Shown here piece after piece: positions 8,894 to 18,341 of a DNA stretch of 64,000 bases. Source of the DNA: Sipunculus nudus. Its lineage: Eukaryota > Annelida > Sipuncula > Golfingiida > Sipunculidae. A program made the position numbers and the translations under genes. The stretch is from contig CM049308.1 of assembly GCA_026874595.1 (NCBI GenBank), positions 50,662,624 to 50,726,623 on the forward strand. Direction: 5' to 3'. Under the pieces are notes generated by a model. The model made no database searches. It was not told where the DNA came from and saw only the letters and a list, made by a program, of their open reading frames with translations. The first letter of the stretch is position 1. Each line of letters opens with the position of its first letter.

Positions 8894-8922
8894 TCAATGT
8901 GTTTATGTGTTTCTATCTAATT

Positions 8923-9552
8923 ATGGGTTATATACCGTGGTATAAATTTAAACATCCTTTTACTATGTTAGTAGCGGGGCCTACTTCTTCCGGGAAAACC
9001 GTTTGGGTCACGAAATTATTATATAATATGAATAAAATGATATCTCCACCCCCTGAACGTATCCTTTGGTGTTATGCCGAAAAACAACCCATTTATTCTC
9101 AATTAAAAGAAACGTTTGGTGATAAAATTTTTTTCGAAGAAGGGTTACCGGCACGTAATATAAAAGCCGACACGTTATTGATAATCGATGATTTGATGCG
9201 TGAGAGCGGACCCGAAACTGCAAAAATATTCGAAAAAGGAAGTCACCACCGAAACATTTCTATTATCTTTATCGTACAAAATTTATTCCACGAAAAAAAA
9301 GAACAACGGAACATATCTTTAAATTCTCATTATATCGTATTATTAAAAAATCCCAGAGACCGGTTACAATTCGAAGTTTTAGCCCGGCAAATGTTCCCGA
9401 CAAAAGCTAAAGAATTACGAGACGTGTACGACGACGCCACAAAAGAACCGCACGGTTATTTGTTATTGGATTTTACACAAAAGTGCCCAGACGAATACAG
9501 GCTCAGAACTTTAATTTTTCCAGGGGAAGAACACGTATACTATAACCTTTAA
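8923..9552 (+). CDS. DNA-packaging ATPase, A32/FtsK-HerA type
   Basis: Pumps the genome into the capsid by ATP hydrolysis; this is one of the core Polinton genes. It has a Walker A loop GPTSSGKT near the N terminus, Walker B LLIIDD about 65 residues later, and a conserved IFIVQNLF segment with the sensor Gln. At 209 aa it is the usual length for this family. Two upstream in-frame codons (GTG 8899, ATG 8905) exist, but the ATG at 8923 fits the TATA spacing and has G at +4. The ORF looks intact. Confidence 0.95.
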   Translation: MGYIPWYKFKHPFTMLVAGPTSSGKTVWVTKLLYNMNKMISPPPERILWCYAEKQPIYSQLKETFGDKIFFEEGLPARNIKADTLLIIDDLMRESGPETAKIFEKGSHHRNISIIFIVQNLFHEKKEQRNISLNSHYIVLLKNPRDRLQFEVLARQMFPTKAKELRDVYDDATKEPHGYLLLDFTQKCPDEYRLRTLIFPGEEHVYYNL

Positions 9553-9555
9553 AAT

Positions 9556-12018
9556 ATGCCGATTCCCATTATTGCCGTAGCCGGTGCTAGTGTAATAGCA
9601 GCGTTTGAAATTTTAATTGATTTAGCTATTTCATACGGGTTAGACGAATTGATTAAATTTATACAATGGAAAATAGCCGGAGAACCATCACCTGCTGAAC
9701 CATTCGTACGAAAGTCATGGTTACAATACCACGCTAATTACCGCGCCTTCTGGCCACCTACAGATTCTTTTGTTTTTAGTTTACATGATTTATACACACG
9801 AGGGCCAAAAACTACAGGGTTTTTAAAAACTAAATTAAAATACGTATTAAATAAAAAAGGATATTATGAAATTAAATTTGTACACGAAAGGGTAAAAAAT
9901 TTATGGGGGCGGGCTCAAACGGAGAATAAACCGGGACGTAAAATTTTTTTGAATGCTGAAGAAACACAAAAAGTTTTATCTTGGTTTAACAGAAGCGGAA
10001 TAGTAAAAGAATGGATAAAAGTGAATACTTTACTTTTAATTTATTTACACTTTCCATGGACGTTATGGGCCGAAGCTATTATAGACGAACCGGAAGATTT
10101 AGCCGCCGGTGAAAAGTATAAAGAAAAATGGGCTAACAGAGATCCTCGATGGCAATTGATTTATGACCGGTATAATAAAAAAGGTAAAGATTATAAAGCA
10201 TATCATAAAACTATAAACGGTCAACTTTATATGAAAGTAGATATCCCATTACCGTTTTTTGAATTGAGTACCAAAGGGTTTATGACTCAAGGAAAACAAG
10301 TACCGTGTTTAACACGGGACCCCACTTCCCGGGAATTCCTGGAAGTAGGAAGAAGATTATGGTGGCATCCCCATTTCGCTGAACGAACAGACGAATATGA
10401 ATTTTACAATATCCGGCACAAGTTTATGACATTATTAACAGAAGACGAATTTATGCAAGGTACACCTTTTCAAGGTCATACCAATTTACAAGATTTCGGT
10501 ATCAGACCCGTGCCGGCAATATGGTCCGGAAACCGTATTACTCATTACGGATGGGAATACAGGAAGATAGGTCATTGGTTACGTGAAAAAGACGTGGGAA
10601 AGCCCCGACCTCCTTCATACATGAAAGACTATTCATTGTACAAACAAAAAGTTCACGAAAAACATATAGAAATGGGAAAAGATATGCAAATGGAATTACA
10701 AAAAAGAATTATCGATTTATGGAAACCTGTTTGGTGGAAAATCAACGGTCCCGATGCACCAGGATACGAAAACATAAACGAAGGTGAACCGTTCTGGGGA
10801 ATAAATTTTAAAAACCACGGAAACGGGGCAGAATTACCTATGCCCCATTATTATCACCCTCCACATTTACGTACACGTTTATTGGAATTACGAGAAGAAT
10901 TCGGGTACGATGCAAAAATGTTAAAATCAATTATTCTAATGACTAGGCCAAAAAGTAAATCATACAAATATTTTAAAGAACTCGAACCTTACAGTGAAAT
11001 GGCTTGGTATTTACTCGACCCGGAAAGAAACCCCGAAAAAATGTATCCTTTGGCTATCACACCCCCATCTCCCACAACTAAAAAACCAAAAACACCGGCG
11101 GCGTTTACTGAGCAAGGTAGAATGATTTTACAACATATTCTTACAGATCAAACAGTTACTTTAGATACTTCTAAAAGTCCTTGGTATAAATATTTTCATT
11201 TATCGAAACTTTTACCTTACAAAGCTAAATACATGAAAGTTAAAAAATACGAATTAGTTTTAAAATTATTTCACGATTACGAAAAAATAGCCGTGGCAGA
11301 TTTAGATGTTTTAAAAAAAGCCGTGGGTGACGATAATTTTATCGGGACCCCTGATTGGGATCCTTTAAATTTACCGCACGAAATTCCCGAACTGTATCCT
11401 TCCTGGGAAAAAATGCAACAATTGGAACGTCAAGTATGGTTAAACGAACAAGAAATAAAATTAGCTCAAGAAGCTTTGATTCAAGTCAACCGGTTTTTCC
11501 GAAAATATCAATTCGAAGACGATGATGAAAAGGTGCAAACTACTACAAAAGCCAAAAAATGGGCTAGATTATATAAGAAAATGAATAATTGGTTAAAAGA
11601 ATTATGGAAATTTGAAAAAGATGTTTATTTAGTAGCGGGGTATCCCGAACCCGGGTTCTGGAAAAAACCTGTGGTCCAACAAACACCTGATTTGGAATAT
11701 TGGAAAAACCAGGAAAAAGATTTAAATAAAAAATTTCTTACGAAAGTCGCGGCTTTAGCCCACGCGAAAAATAAAGCTTGGGATTGGTCAAAATACAAAG
11801 ATCCTTGGTTTTATATCCGAGAAGAACATTTACGGACTAATGATATAATGAGTCAAAAAATCCGGGTCCGGGAAAGAATCGATGAAATGGAAGACACTCC
11901 CGAAAAACAAAAAGCCCGAGCATTGTTCCGAGAACAATTAAAAAATTGGTATTCGGTAGGAAAATCTGAATTGAGACCTTACGTGGATACGGGTCCTGGA
12001 AGGATTGTAGGAGTATAA
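9556..12018 (+). CDS. Unrecognised 820-aa protein with N-terminal hydrophobic helix
   Basis: I do not recognise the family. The first 30 residues form a hydrophobic helix (IIAVAGASVIAAF...), which could be a membrane anchor or a membrane-active peptide. The rest is rich in Trp, Tyr and Lys with no repeats and looks globular; a helical coiled-coil-like stretch lies around 620-700. It starts 3 bp after the ATPase stop and is followed by a virion-type basic gene, so a virion or assembly role is likely. Its length and intact frame in a decaying element suggest selection until recently. It carries no Cys/His pair that I can match to a protease. Confidence 0.8.
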   Translation: MPIPIIAVAGASVIAAFEILIDLAISYGLDELIKFIQWKIAGEPSPAEPFVRKSWLQYHANYRAFWPPTDSFVFSLHDLYTRGPKTTGFLKTKLKYVLNKKGYYEIKFVHERVKNLWGRAQTENKPGRKIFLNAEETQKVLSWFNRSGIVKEWIKVNTLLLIYLHFPWTLWAEAIIDEPEDLAAGEKYKEKWANRDPRWQLIYDRYNKKGKDYKAYHKTINGQLYMKVDIPLPFFELSTKGFMTQGKQVPCLTRDPTSREFLEVGRRLWWHPHFAERTDEYEFYNIRHKFMTLLTEDEFMQGTPFQGHTNLQDFGIRPVPAIWSGNRITHYGWEYRKIGHWLREKDVGKPRPPSYMKDYSLYKQKVHEKHIEMGKDMQMELQKRIIDLWKPVWWKINGPDAPGYENINEGEPFWGINFKNHGNGAELPMPHYYHPPHLRTRLLELREEFGYDAKMLKSIILMTRPKSKSYKYFKELEPYSEMAWYLLDPERNPEKMYPLAITPPSPTTKKPKTPAAFTEQGRMILQHILTDQTVTLDTSKSPWYKYFHLSKLLPYKAKYMKVKKYELVLKLFHDYEKIAVADLDVLKKAVGDDNFIGTPDWDPLNLPHEIPELYPSWEKMQQLERQVWLNEQEIKLAQEALIQVNRFFRKYQFEDDDEKVQTTTKAKKWARLYKKMNNWLKELWKFEKDVYLVAGYPEPGFWKKPVVQQTPDLEYWKNQEKDLNKKFLTKVAALAHAKNKAWDWSKYKDPWFYIREEHLRTNDIMSQKIRVRERIDEMEDTPEKQKARALFREQLKNWYSVGKSELRPYVDTGPGRIVGV

Positions 12019-12021
12019 AAG
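12014..12021 (+). promoter_or_regulatory. TATA box (TATAAAAG) overlapping a stop codon
   Basis: The TAA stop of the 820-aa gene (12016-12018) is part of this TATA box, which lies 36 bp before the ATG at 12050. Confidence 0.7.
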
Positions 12022-12049
12022 TAAGACTCCATCCTTGATATTTTAAACC

Positions 12050-14962
12050 ATGGTGCTACGAAGCGTTGGAAGTTTCGCCGCTAAGCGAGCCGGTAATATC
12101 GGCAGCCGTGTCAAGAGCACAGGTGATAAATTATTACGTTCCGGATTAAAAATGAAAAAACCCGCTTTGAGTACGGCTCAAAAACGAGCTTTTGCACAAG
12201 CAAAACCAAAACCTCCTATCGCTCCTAAACCAAAAATCGTCCCGCAACCCAAACCCCGGACCGCTCCTCCGAGACCGAAAGCAGCTCCCCCACCACCTCC
12301 CGTAGCTGCGAAACCGAAAAAAATTCCTTTTGACGCCAGTAAACCTTTACCGCCTACACCCAAACAACCTTCTTTACGTGAACGCTTAGCTGCTTTCCGT
12401 AGGCGCCCTTCTGCTCCTCCTTCGACCAGTGCAAAGAGACCTAGTATATTAGACAATTGGCGTCAAAGAAGAGAAATTCGTAATTTACAAAAACAAATTG
12501 GTCAATCCGCTACGAGCAGATATTCATAAAAAAAATCAGGACCGATAGGCCGTTATTTTAAAAAAAGAAAAGCTGCTCGTAAAGAAAAAAAAGAAATTGC
12601 GCGTTTAAAAAAACAAATGAAAAAATCATCTTTACATAAATATGGAAGAACAAGTAGAAGTATAACACAAAAAATAAAAGATAGATTTAAAAAATTTAAA
12701 CAAACAAGAAAAGAAAAAAAATTAGCTAGTAAAACAAAGAAAAAAGAAGCAAAAGCTAAAAAAGCTGAAAAAAAGGCAAAAGCAAAAAAAGAAAAAGCTG
12801 AAAAAAGTGCATTAAAAAAAGCAGAAAAAAAGCTAAAAAACAAGCAAAAGCTACAAAAAAAGCAGCAGAAAAAAGTAAAAAAGCAGAAAAAGCAAAAACT
12901 GATAAATTAACTAAAAAAGAACAAAAAGCTATTGAAAAAGCTACAAAAAAAAGTAAAAAAGCTGAAAAAGCATCAAAAGCCGCCGCTAAAAAACAAGCAA
13001 AAAAACAAGCCAAAGAATTAGATAAAATAGCAAAAAAAGAAGCTAAAGCTTTAAAAAAGCAAGCAAAAAAATTAAAAGGTGAAAGAAAAAAAGAAGCAAC
13101 GGAAATAATTGAAAAATTAAAATCTAGTTCTGATTCAATGAAAAAAGCACAAACTACTGGCGATATAAAAAATAAATTTAAAGTAACAGAAAAAATGTTA
13201 CAAGATGCTAGAACTTCATTAAAAACAAGTCGCGGAAAAGCTAGAGATAGTATTTTAGCTGCTAAACGTAAACCCCCGCCCGTCCCTCCAAAACCGAAAG
13301 CGCCGGCGCCGCCCGTCCCTCCAAAACCGAAAAAACCGGCCCCGCCCGTCCCTCCAAAACCGAAAAAACCGGCCCCGCCCGTCCCTCCAAAACCGAAAAA
13401 ACCGGCCCCGCCCGCACCTAAAAAACCGAAAGCGCCGGCCCCTCCCGTTCCTCCAAAACCGAAAAAACCGACCCCACCCGCCCCTAAAAAACCGAAAGCG
13501 CCGGCGGCCCCGCCCGTCCCTAAAAAACCGAAAAAACCGGTTCCCGCACCACGAAAATCGTTAAAAGCAAGAAAAAAAGCACAAAAAGCGGCAGAAAAAG
13601 CACAAAAAAAGGCAGAAAAAACGCAAAAAGCGACAGAAAAAGCACAAATGAAAGCCGCAAAAAAAGCTGAAGCAAAAACTGCCAAAGCTGAAGCAAAAAC
13701 TGCAAAAGCCGAAGCAAAAACGCAAAAAGCTGCAGAAAAAGCACAAATAAAAGCCGAAGCGAAAAATGCTAAAAAAAGCTGCGGCGGCAGAAAAAGCTAC
13801 TAAATTAGCCGAAAAAGCAAAAGCTAAAGCTGCAGAAAAAACAGCAAAAGCCGCAGATAAAGCTAAAGCTTACGCTGCAGAAAAAGCCGCTAAACTGGCA
13901 AAACAAGCCGAAAAGAAAACTGCTCAACTCGCAAAACAAGCTAAAAAGCACGCCGAAAAAGAAGCGATGAAATTAGCTACAAAAGCAGAAAAAGCAGCTA
14001 AAGAACAAGCTAAAAAATTAACAAAACAAATAAAAGCCGAAGCATTACAACAAGTAGAAAAAACAAGTTTGGGTAAAAAATTAAAAAATTTATTTAAAAA
14101 AGATCAAACATTACCAGACCCGAAAATTACCAAAGCTGATTTAGCAGAATTAAAAAGATAAAGTAAAATTAAAAAAGGTCCCGCACCACTTCCACCGACA
14201 ACTAAAGCTAAAAAATCTTTTAGAGAAAAATTAGGATTAGGAAAATCTGCTACACCTGAAGAAATCGCTACTAAACTCGTCGAAAAAGGAAAAAAGAAAG
14301 CTGCAAAAGAAGCTTCTAAATTAGCTAAAAAAGCACAAGACGAAGCTACAAAAGCAGCCAAAGCTCTAGCTAAACAAGCTAAAGCCGAAGCTAAAAAACA
14401 AGCTAAAGAACTCGCGAAAAGAGCTAAAGCCGAAGCTAAACAACGTTTAGGAAAATACGGCGATCTGATTTTTGGAAAAGAAACGACAAATAAATTAGCC
14501 GCACAAGATAAATTAATTACGAAAAGCGATATTGCTCAATTAGAAAAATTGAGTAAACATACAAAAGGACCTGCTCCATTACCTCCCGGAAGTAAACCGG
14601 GAGCACCTATAGGTAACAGCGCTACAACCAATGCGGTTTTACCGGGAGCTAACGTTCCGACCGGCCGTGCAACTAATGTTATGGACGGGTTGACTAATCC
14701 TTCCATGAGTGATAATTTAGCCGCACAAGCGGCCTACCAACCTCCTGGCGTATGGTCTTCGAACTTGGCGCAAGGAGCAGCGGCAGCATTAACGCAATTA
14801 CCACAAATGGGATTTGGTATAACTCAATCTTGGATCCAAGCCACTACCCAAGGTACGACCAGTATAAAAGTCGACGTGGACGTCGACGATGATGACGAAG
14901 ACGATAAAAAGAAAGAAGAAGAAAAGAAAAAAGAAGATAAAAAAGAAGAGAAGAAAGCATAA
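12050..14962 (+). pseudogene. Broken gene for a long Lys/Ala/Pro-rich basic core-like protein
   Basis: Read as one gene in four pieces. The 5' piece (12050-12529) is intact and basic, with KPKP/PP runs. An in-frame TAA (12527) is followed in the same frame by more basic sequence. A frame change in an A-run near 12827-12833 leads into an H1-tail-like K/A stretch, then a tandem PPVPPKPKKPAP-type block (about 13270-13550). Another A-run frame change near 13770-13776 follows, then an in-frame TAA at 14159. That TAA sits where a related downstream module has Leu (ELKR-stop-SK versus EKLSK). The end (to 14962) has a polyacidic then Lys-rich tail. By composition it could condense DNA in the virion like adenoviral core proteins. 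A-run length errors in the assembly could explain the frameshifts but not the stop codons. Confidence 0.75.
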
Positions 14963-14965
14963 ATA
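14958..14965 (+). promoter_or_regulatory. TATA-like box (CATAAATA) overlapping a stop codon
   Basis: Includes the TAA (14960-14962) ending the basic protein gene and lies about 37 bp before the ATG at 14996. This supports 14996, not 15105, as the original start of the next gene. Confidence 0.55.
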
Positions 14966-14995
14966 GCAGACGTGAAATAAAAATCATACACAAAA

Positions 14996-16394
14996 ATGAA
15001 TGAAGACCACGTGTACGCGTATTGCAGGTTTGATCCGAACGATCAAGTGTTTGTAGCTAATTTAACTCACCCATTGTATAACCCAGACCAATCGAAAATG
15101 GGAAATGGCCTGTGATTTAATTACATACCCGAAACAAAAAGGTCTTTGTTTTCCGAACAATACATATATACAACCTGTAATATATAAATTTAAATCCGGT
15201 AATACGGATATTGTCAAAGAACCTTTATTCTCTGATTTAGAAACCACCATGCAATTCACCAACCCTGAAGAATCATTAGGACAAAAGATTCATTGTAAAG
15301 TATTGGATAATGAAATATTAAAAGATCCAAAAGTGAATTTTAATTTAGGCTGTGTAGATTTTACCCCGGAAGAATATGTCCATTATATAAATGCGGCATT
15401 ACATTCTATGTTCCATCGGAAACTTTGTTTATTACAAACGGAATCAGATCCCCCTGGAGGCGGGTGGGAAAGTGGTAAACAATATATCAATGATGGGAGA
15501 TTAGAACCCCAATATGACCGAGATTTTACATTTAAATTTGAGTACAATAAAAGCACAGAAGAATTATTTTTAACAATGGAATTTACCGAAGAAAAAGGGC
15601 AAATCACCAATATTAAAAAGAAAGATAAAAATGGACGTAATCATGTAGATTATTTTGACCGATATATTTATGGAATATATTGTTCGAAAGGGGTCTTGAT
15701 TCCTTTTGGGGTACATGATGCAGTGACTTTATTTTTCCCTTTGAATAATTTTAAATCAAATCATCCTTTATTCAAATACAATACTCGAAATGTAGTGGCG
15801 AATTTTATCAAACCTCCGGAACAGAAAAAATTAACGACTGTGCCTGCTAAAGTATTAGGTAAAGTCTTAATTCAAAAAAATAAATCCTGGGATTCTAGTA
15901 TAAGTTCTTCTGGATGGCGAATCTATGAACGAGTGACAATATCGTACGTGTTTAAACGGGCGGATTATACAACGCCGCACCGGGCGTTTGTATTATCGTG
16001 TAATTTAATTACACCGACCTATATTTGGGGACATGATGAAGAAACTGCTGGGAAACGTATGGATATGTACCCGTTACTGGTGTGGCCGTCTTCGGCCGAC
16101 GGGTATTATGAACCGCAAAATTTAAAATTTTTTACCGTGCACAGTACGGTGGAAACCAGTGTCGTACTTTTTAAATTGCAAGATATGAATACGGAACATT
16201 CTTTATTCATTGAAGGTGGAGATGTGGTTATCGGATTAGTATTCCGATATAATCCATCGACTAACCGAAGTATTTTTTACCAACCTATTACTTATCCCCG
16301 TAATTGGAAAGAAGGGATGGATTGGTCTGAAATGGTACAAGCGTATGACGAACAACCACAACCGGCGGAAACGGCTTTGAAAGTATTTTCCTAA
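14996..16394 (+). pseudogene. Beta-rich virion protein gene, broken by a short duplication
   Basis: The ATG at 14996, 37 bp after a TATA-like box, opens a 39-codon frame that ends at a TGA just after 15105. The remainder (15105-16394, 429 aa) continues in the next frame. At the junction (about 15096-15108) a 7-base near-repeat ATGGGAA/ATGGCC appears, so a small duplication probably caused the frame change. The long part is predicted beta-rich with many hydrophobic-alternating strands and no recognised motif. It sits among virion genes and may be a fibre, penton or other capsid-associated protein. Initiation at the second ATG could still give the 429-aa form. Confidence 0.6.
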
Positions 16395-16396
16395 GC

Positions 16397-16404
16397 TATA
16401 TAAA
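16397..16404 (+). promoter_or_regulatory. TATA box (TATATAAA)
   Basis: Lies 3 bp after the preceding stop and about 37 bp before the ATG at 16434. Confidence 0.7.
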
Positions 16405-16433
16405 CACCGAGTATTTTCATCACACCAGGCAAA

Positions 16434-17156
16434 ATGGATTTGACAAAGAAAGCCGAACAATACGCTCCCGTTTACGCCGGACAAAAAGTTTTAAATAAAG
16501 GCGAAGTGAATTTCGCTTGTAACATGTTGTACAATTGGATAAAAGGGAAAGTGCCGTTACAAAAATCCGTTTCTGACCAACTGTATAAATACGGGGTGGA
16601 AAAGCTCATTGTAGAAGATTCGCCTTACATGAGCAGGAAAGAATTCTTAAACAAAACTCCTGAAGGTCAAAAAATCAGAAATATCATATCGAAAGAATTA
16701 TGCAAAAATTGGTGTACAACCACGCCGACGAACCCGTCCCCCGGAGTATCATCGAAAATTTCGAAACCCCTTTCCCAGAAACCGGTACACGAAGAAGACG
16801 CGTTTTACGAGACGCCCCCGCCAGAAAGGTACACGCCCCTACCGGCCGAAGAACAGTACCGGGAAAAACACGGGCATTACCCCCATCCCGAACCTCAACA
16901 ACAGCCCGTCGGGTACCCAAGAAGAAAAAGCCGGCAATACCCCCCGATTATCCACCGGCAAAGTACGTTCAGACGAAAACCACGAGAACCAGAGAGCGAC
17001 GAGGAAGAGTACATGAGTTTGAGCGAAGCGAGCGAAGACGACGACGAACCGATGAGTACGGAAGAGGAGGAGTCGGAAGAATGGGACAGCGACGAAGACG
17101 AGTACGAACAGTTACCTCCACCCCAGTCAAAGAAACGCCGGTACAAAAACCAATAA
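16434..17156 (+). CDS. Unrecognised 240-aa protein with acidic tail
   Basis: The N-terminal 100 residues look globular and helical with three cysteines. The middle is Pro-rich, and the last 60 residues are strongly acidic (runs of E, D and S) before a final basic KKRRYK. The start fits TATA spacing. From 16700 on it is overlapped by a second ORF in another frame with opposite charge. No family is recognised; it lies in the virion block just before the integrase. Confidence 0.65.
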   Translation: MDLTKKAEQYAPVYAGQKVLNKGEVNFACNMLYNWIKGKVPLQKSVSDQLYKYGVEKLIVEDSPYMSRKEFLNKTPEGQKIRNIISKELCKNWCTTTPTNPSPGVSSKISKPLSQKPVHEEDAFYETPPPERYTPLPAEEQYREKHGHYPHPEPQQQPVGYPRRKSRQYPPIIHRQSTFRRKPREPESDEEEYMSLSEASEDDDEPMSTEEEESEEWDSDEDEYEQLPPPQSKKRRYKNQ

Positions 17157-17236
17157 AAGCCCCGCAGAAACAAGAAACCGTTAAAACTCCTCCTGGGGAA
17201 GCTAAACGAGAAGTCGAATTTTATTTCCCGTTTTAA
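16700..17236 (+). CDS. Arg-rich 178-aa ORF overlapping the acidic gene
   Basis: Overlaps the 240-aa gene by 457 bp in the -1 frame. It is very Arg-rich, with several RRRR clusters. Its last 40 residues (…TPVKETPVQKP…EVEFYFPF) extend past the stop of the other gene and do not look like chance translation. They end 5 bp before the integrase ATG. It could be an independent basic virion protein, or the C-terminal part of the upstream protein reached by frameshifting. Its ATG at 16700 is internal to the other frame and has no TATA box of its own that I can see. Confidence 0.45.
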   Translation: MQKLVYNHADEPVPRSIIENFETPFPETGTRRRRVLRDAPARKVHAPTGRRTVPGKTRALPPSRTSTTARRVPKKKKPAIPPDYPPAKYVQTKTTRTRERRGRVHEFERSERRRRRTDEYGRGGVGRMGQRRRRVRTVTSTPVKETPVQKPIKAPQKQETVKTPPGEAKREVEFYFPF

Positions 17237-17241
17237 TCATC

Positions 17242-18144
17242 ATGGAAAAAGTATTTCGTAAAGGACCCTACGCATACACGGGAGACGCACGGAAATTAGC
17301 TAAACAAGCCGGAGTTAGTAAAGAAGAAGCCGAAGATTATTTAGGAAAACAAAATGCTTATACTTTATTCAAACCTGTGCGTCGGAAATATAAACGCAGT
17401 AAAGCATTGGTGGGAGGATTAGACGAACAATGGCAAGCCGATTTAGCCGATATGCAAACTTTAGCCCGGGATAATAAAAATTACCGATATATTTTAACAG
17501 TCATTGATATTTTAAGCCGGTACGCTTGGGCCGTACCCGTAAAAGATAAAACGGGTCCTCATGTGAAAGAAGCTCTGGAAAGTATTTTTAACGAATCGGG
17601 ACGGATGCCTGAAAAATTACAAACGGATGAAGGGACGGAATTCAGAAATAAACACGTTAAAGATTTATTGGATAAAAACGAAATCATATGGTTCGCTACC
17701 GGGAACAGGGATGTGAAAGCTAGTTTAGTAGAAAGGTTTAACCGCACTTTAAAACGGCGGTTGTTTGCCGCGATGAACGCGGAAAACCGTCGGCAATGGT
17801 ACAAGGATTTACCCGTGGCCGTAGAAGAATATAATGCGAGACCTCATACTTCACACGGCGTACCGCCTAATTCCGTGACGTCACAAAACCAATCGAAAAT
17901 ATGGCGGAAATTATACGGGCACCCGAAAGATTTACACGAATCGGCGTCCGGCAGTAAAACCCGGCACCGGCCTCCATTACCCGTCGGGACATCAGTGGTA
18001 TTGAGCAGTTTGAAAAAAAATACTTTCGCCGAAAAAGGATACGTGCCACGTTGGACAGAAGAAACATTCATCGTGAAACGCGTGTACAGGGAAGTGGGTG
18101 GCGCAGACGTGTATAAATTAAAGACGAGACCGGTGAACCTATAA
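17242..18144 (+). CDS. int: Retroviral-type integrase, catalytic part
   Basis: Inserts the element's ends into host DNA with 6-bp staggering, matching the TATATT duplication seen. The N-terminal domain has the Polinton-type pattern (AEDYLGKQNAYTLFKP). The DDE core has D67 (ADLADM), D129 (QTDEGTEF) and E164 (LVERFNRTLKRR), with 34 residues between the last two. NARPHTSHGVPP follows. All catalytic residues are present. The frame is lost near 18120-18122 by a missing A, so this ORF ends at 18144 and the chromodomain lies in the next frame. The start has ATGG context. Confidence 0.97.
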   Translation: MEKVFRKGPYAYTGDARKLAKQAGVSKEEAEDYLGKQNAYTLFKPVRRKYKRSKALVGGLDEQWQADLADMQTLARDNKNYRYILTVIDILSRYAWAVPVKDKTGPHVKEALESIFNESGRMPEKLQTDEGTEFRNKHVKDLLDKNEIIWFATGNRDVKASLVERFNRTLKRRLFAAMNAENRRQWYKDLPVAVEEYNARPHTSHGVPPNSVTSQNQSKIWRKLYGHPKDLHESASGSKTRHRPPLPVGTSVVLSSLKKNTFAEKGYVPRWTEETFIVKRVYREVGGADVYKLKTRPVNL

Positions 18145-18341
18145 AAGGCAGGTTTTACAGAGAAGAATTACAACGGGTTAGTACACCTCGCCCTGATAAA
18201 GTCGAAGAACGTATCGTGAAACGTCACAAAGGGTGGAAATTAGTAAAATGGCGGGGATATCCGGAAAAATACAACACATGGGTTCCGATAAAAAGGAAAT
18301 CGAGACGACGGAGACGTCGTCGTGGTGCACAAAGAGTATAA
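18120..18341 (+). pseudogene. Integrase C-terminal chromodomain, out of frame
   Basis: In the frame next to the integrase, the sequence reads PIKGRFYREELQ and then a chromodomain with VEERIV, VKWRGYPEKYNTWV and an Arg-rich tail ending at 18341. Polinton integrases usually carry this domain, which may direct insertion to particular chromatin. A one-base loss in the A-run at 18120 separates it from the catalytic core; the frame here is open for 73 codons. The first half of the membrane-protein ORF overlaps its end in a third frame. Confidence 0.88.
18140..18147 (+). promoter_or_regulatory. Intragenic TATA box (TATAAAAG)
   Basis: The same bases encode the conserved Pro-Ile-Lys-Gly of the integrase C-terminal region and match the box in front of capsid gene 2 (CCTATAAAAGGCA). 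The first ATG downstream is the membrane protein start at 18248. Confidence 0.5.

Noticed and set aside
8899-8922. Earlier start for the packaging ATPase
   Set aside because: The frame opens at GTG 8899 with an ATG at 8905, only 19 bp after the TATA box start; ATG 8923 fits the spacing of the other genes.
12756-13685. 309-aa minus-strand Phe/Ala-rich ORF and similar ones opposite the Lys/Ala-rich gene
   Set aside because: They are antisense shadows of AAA/GCA-rich codons (TTT/TGC).
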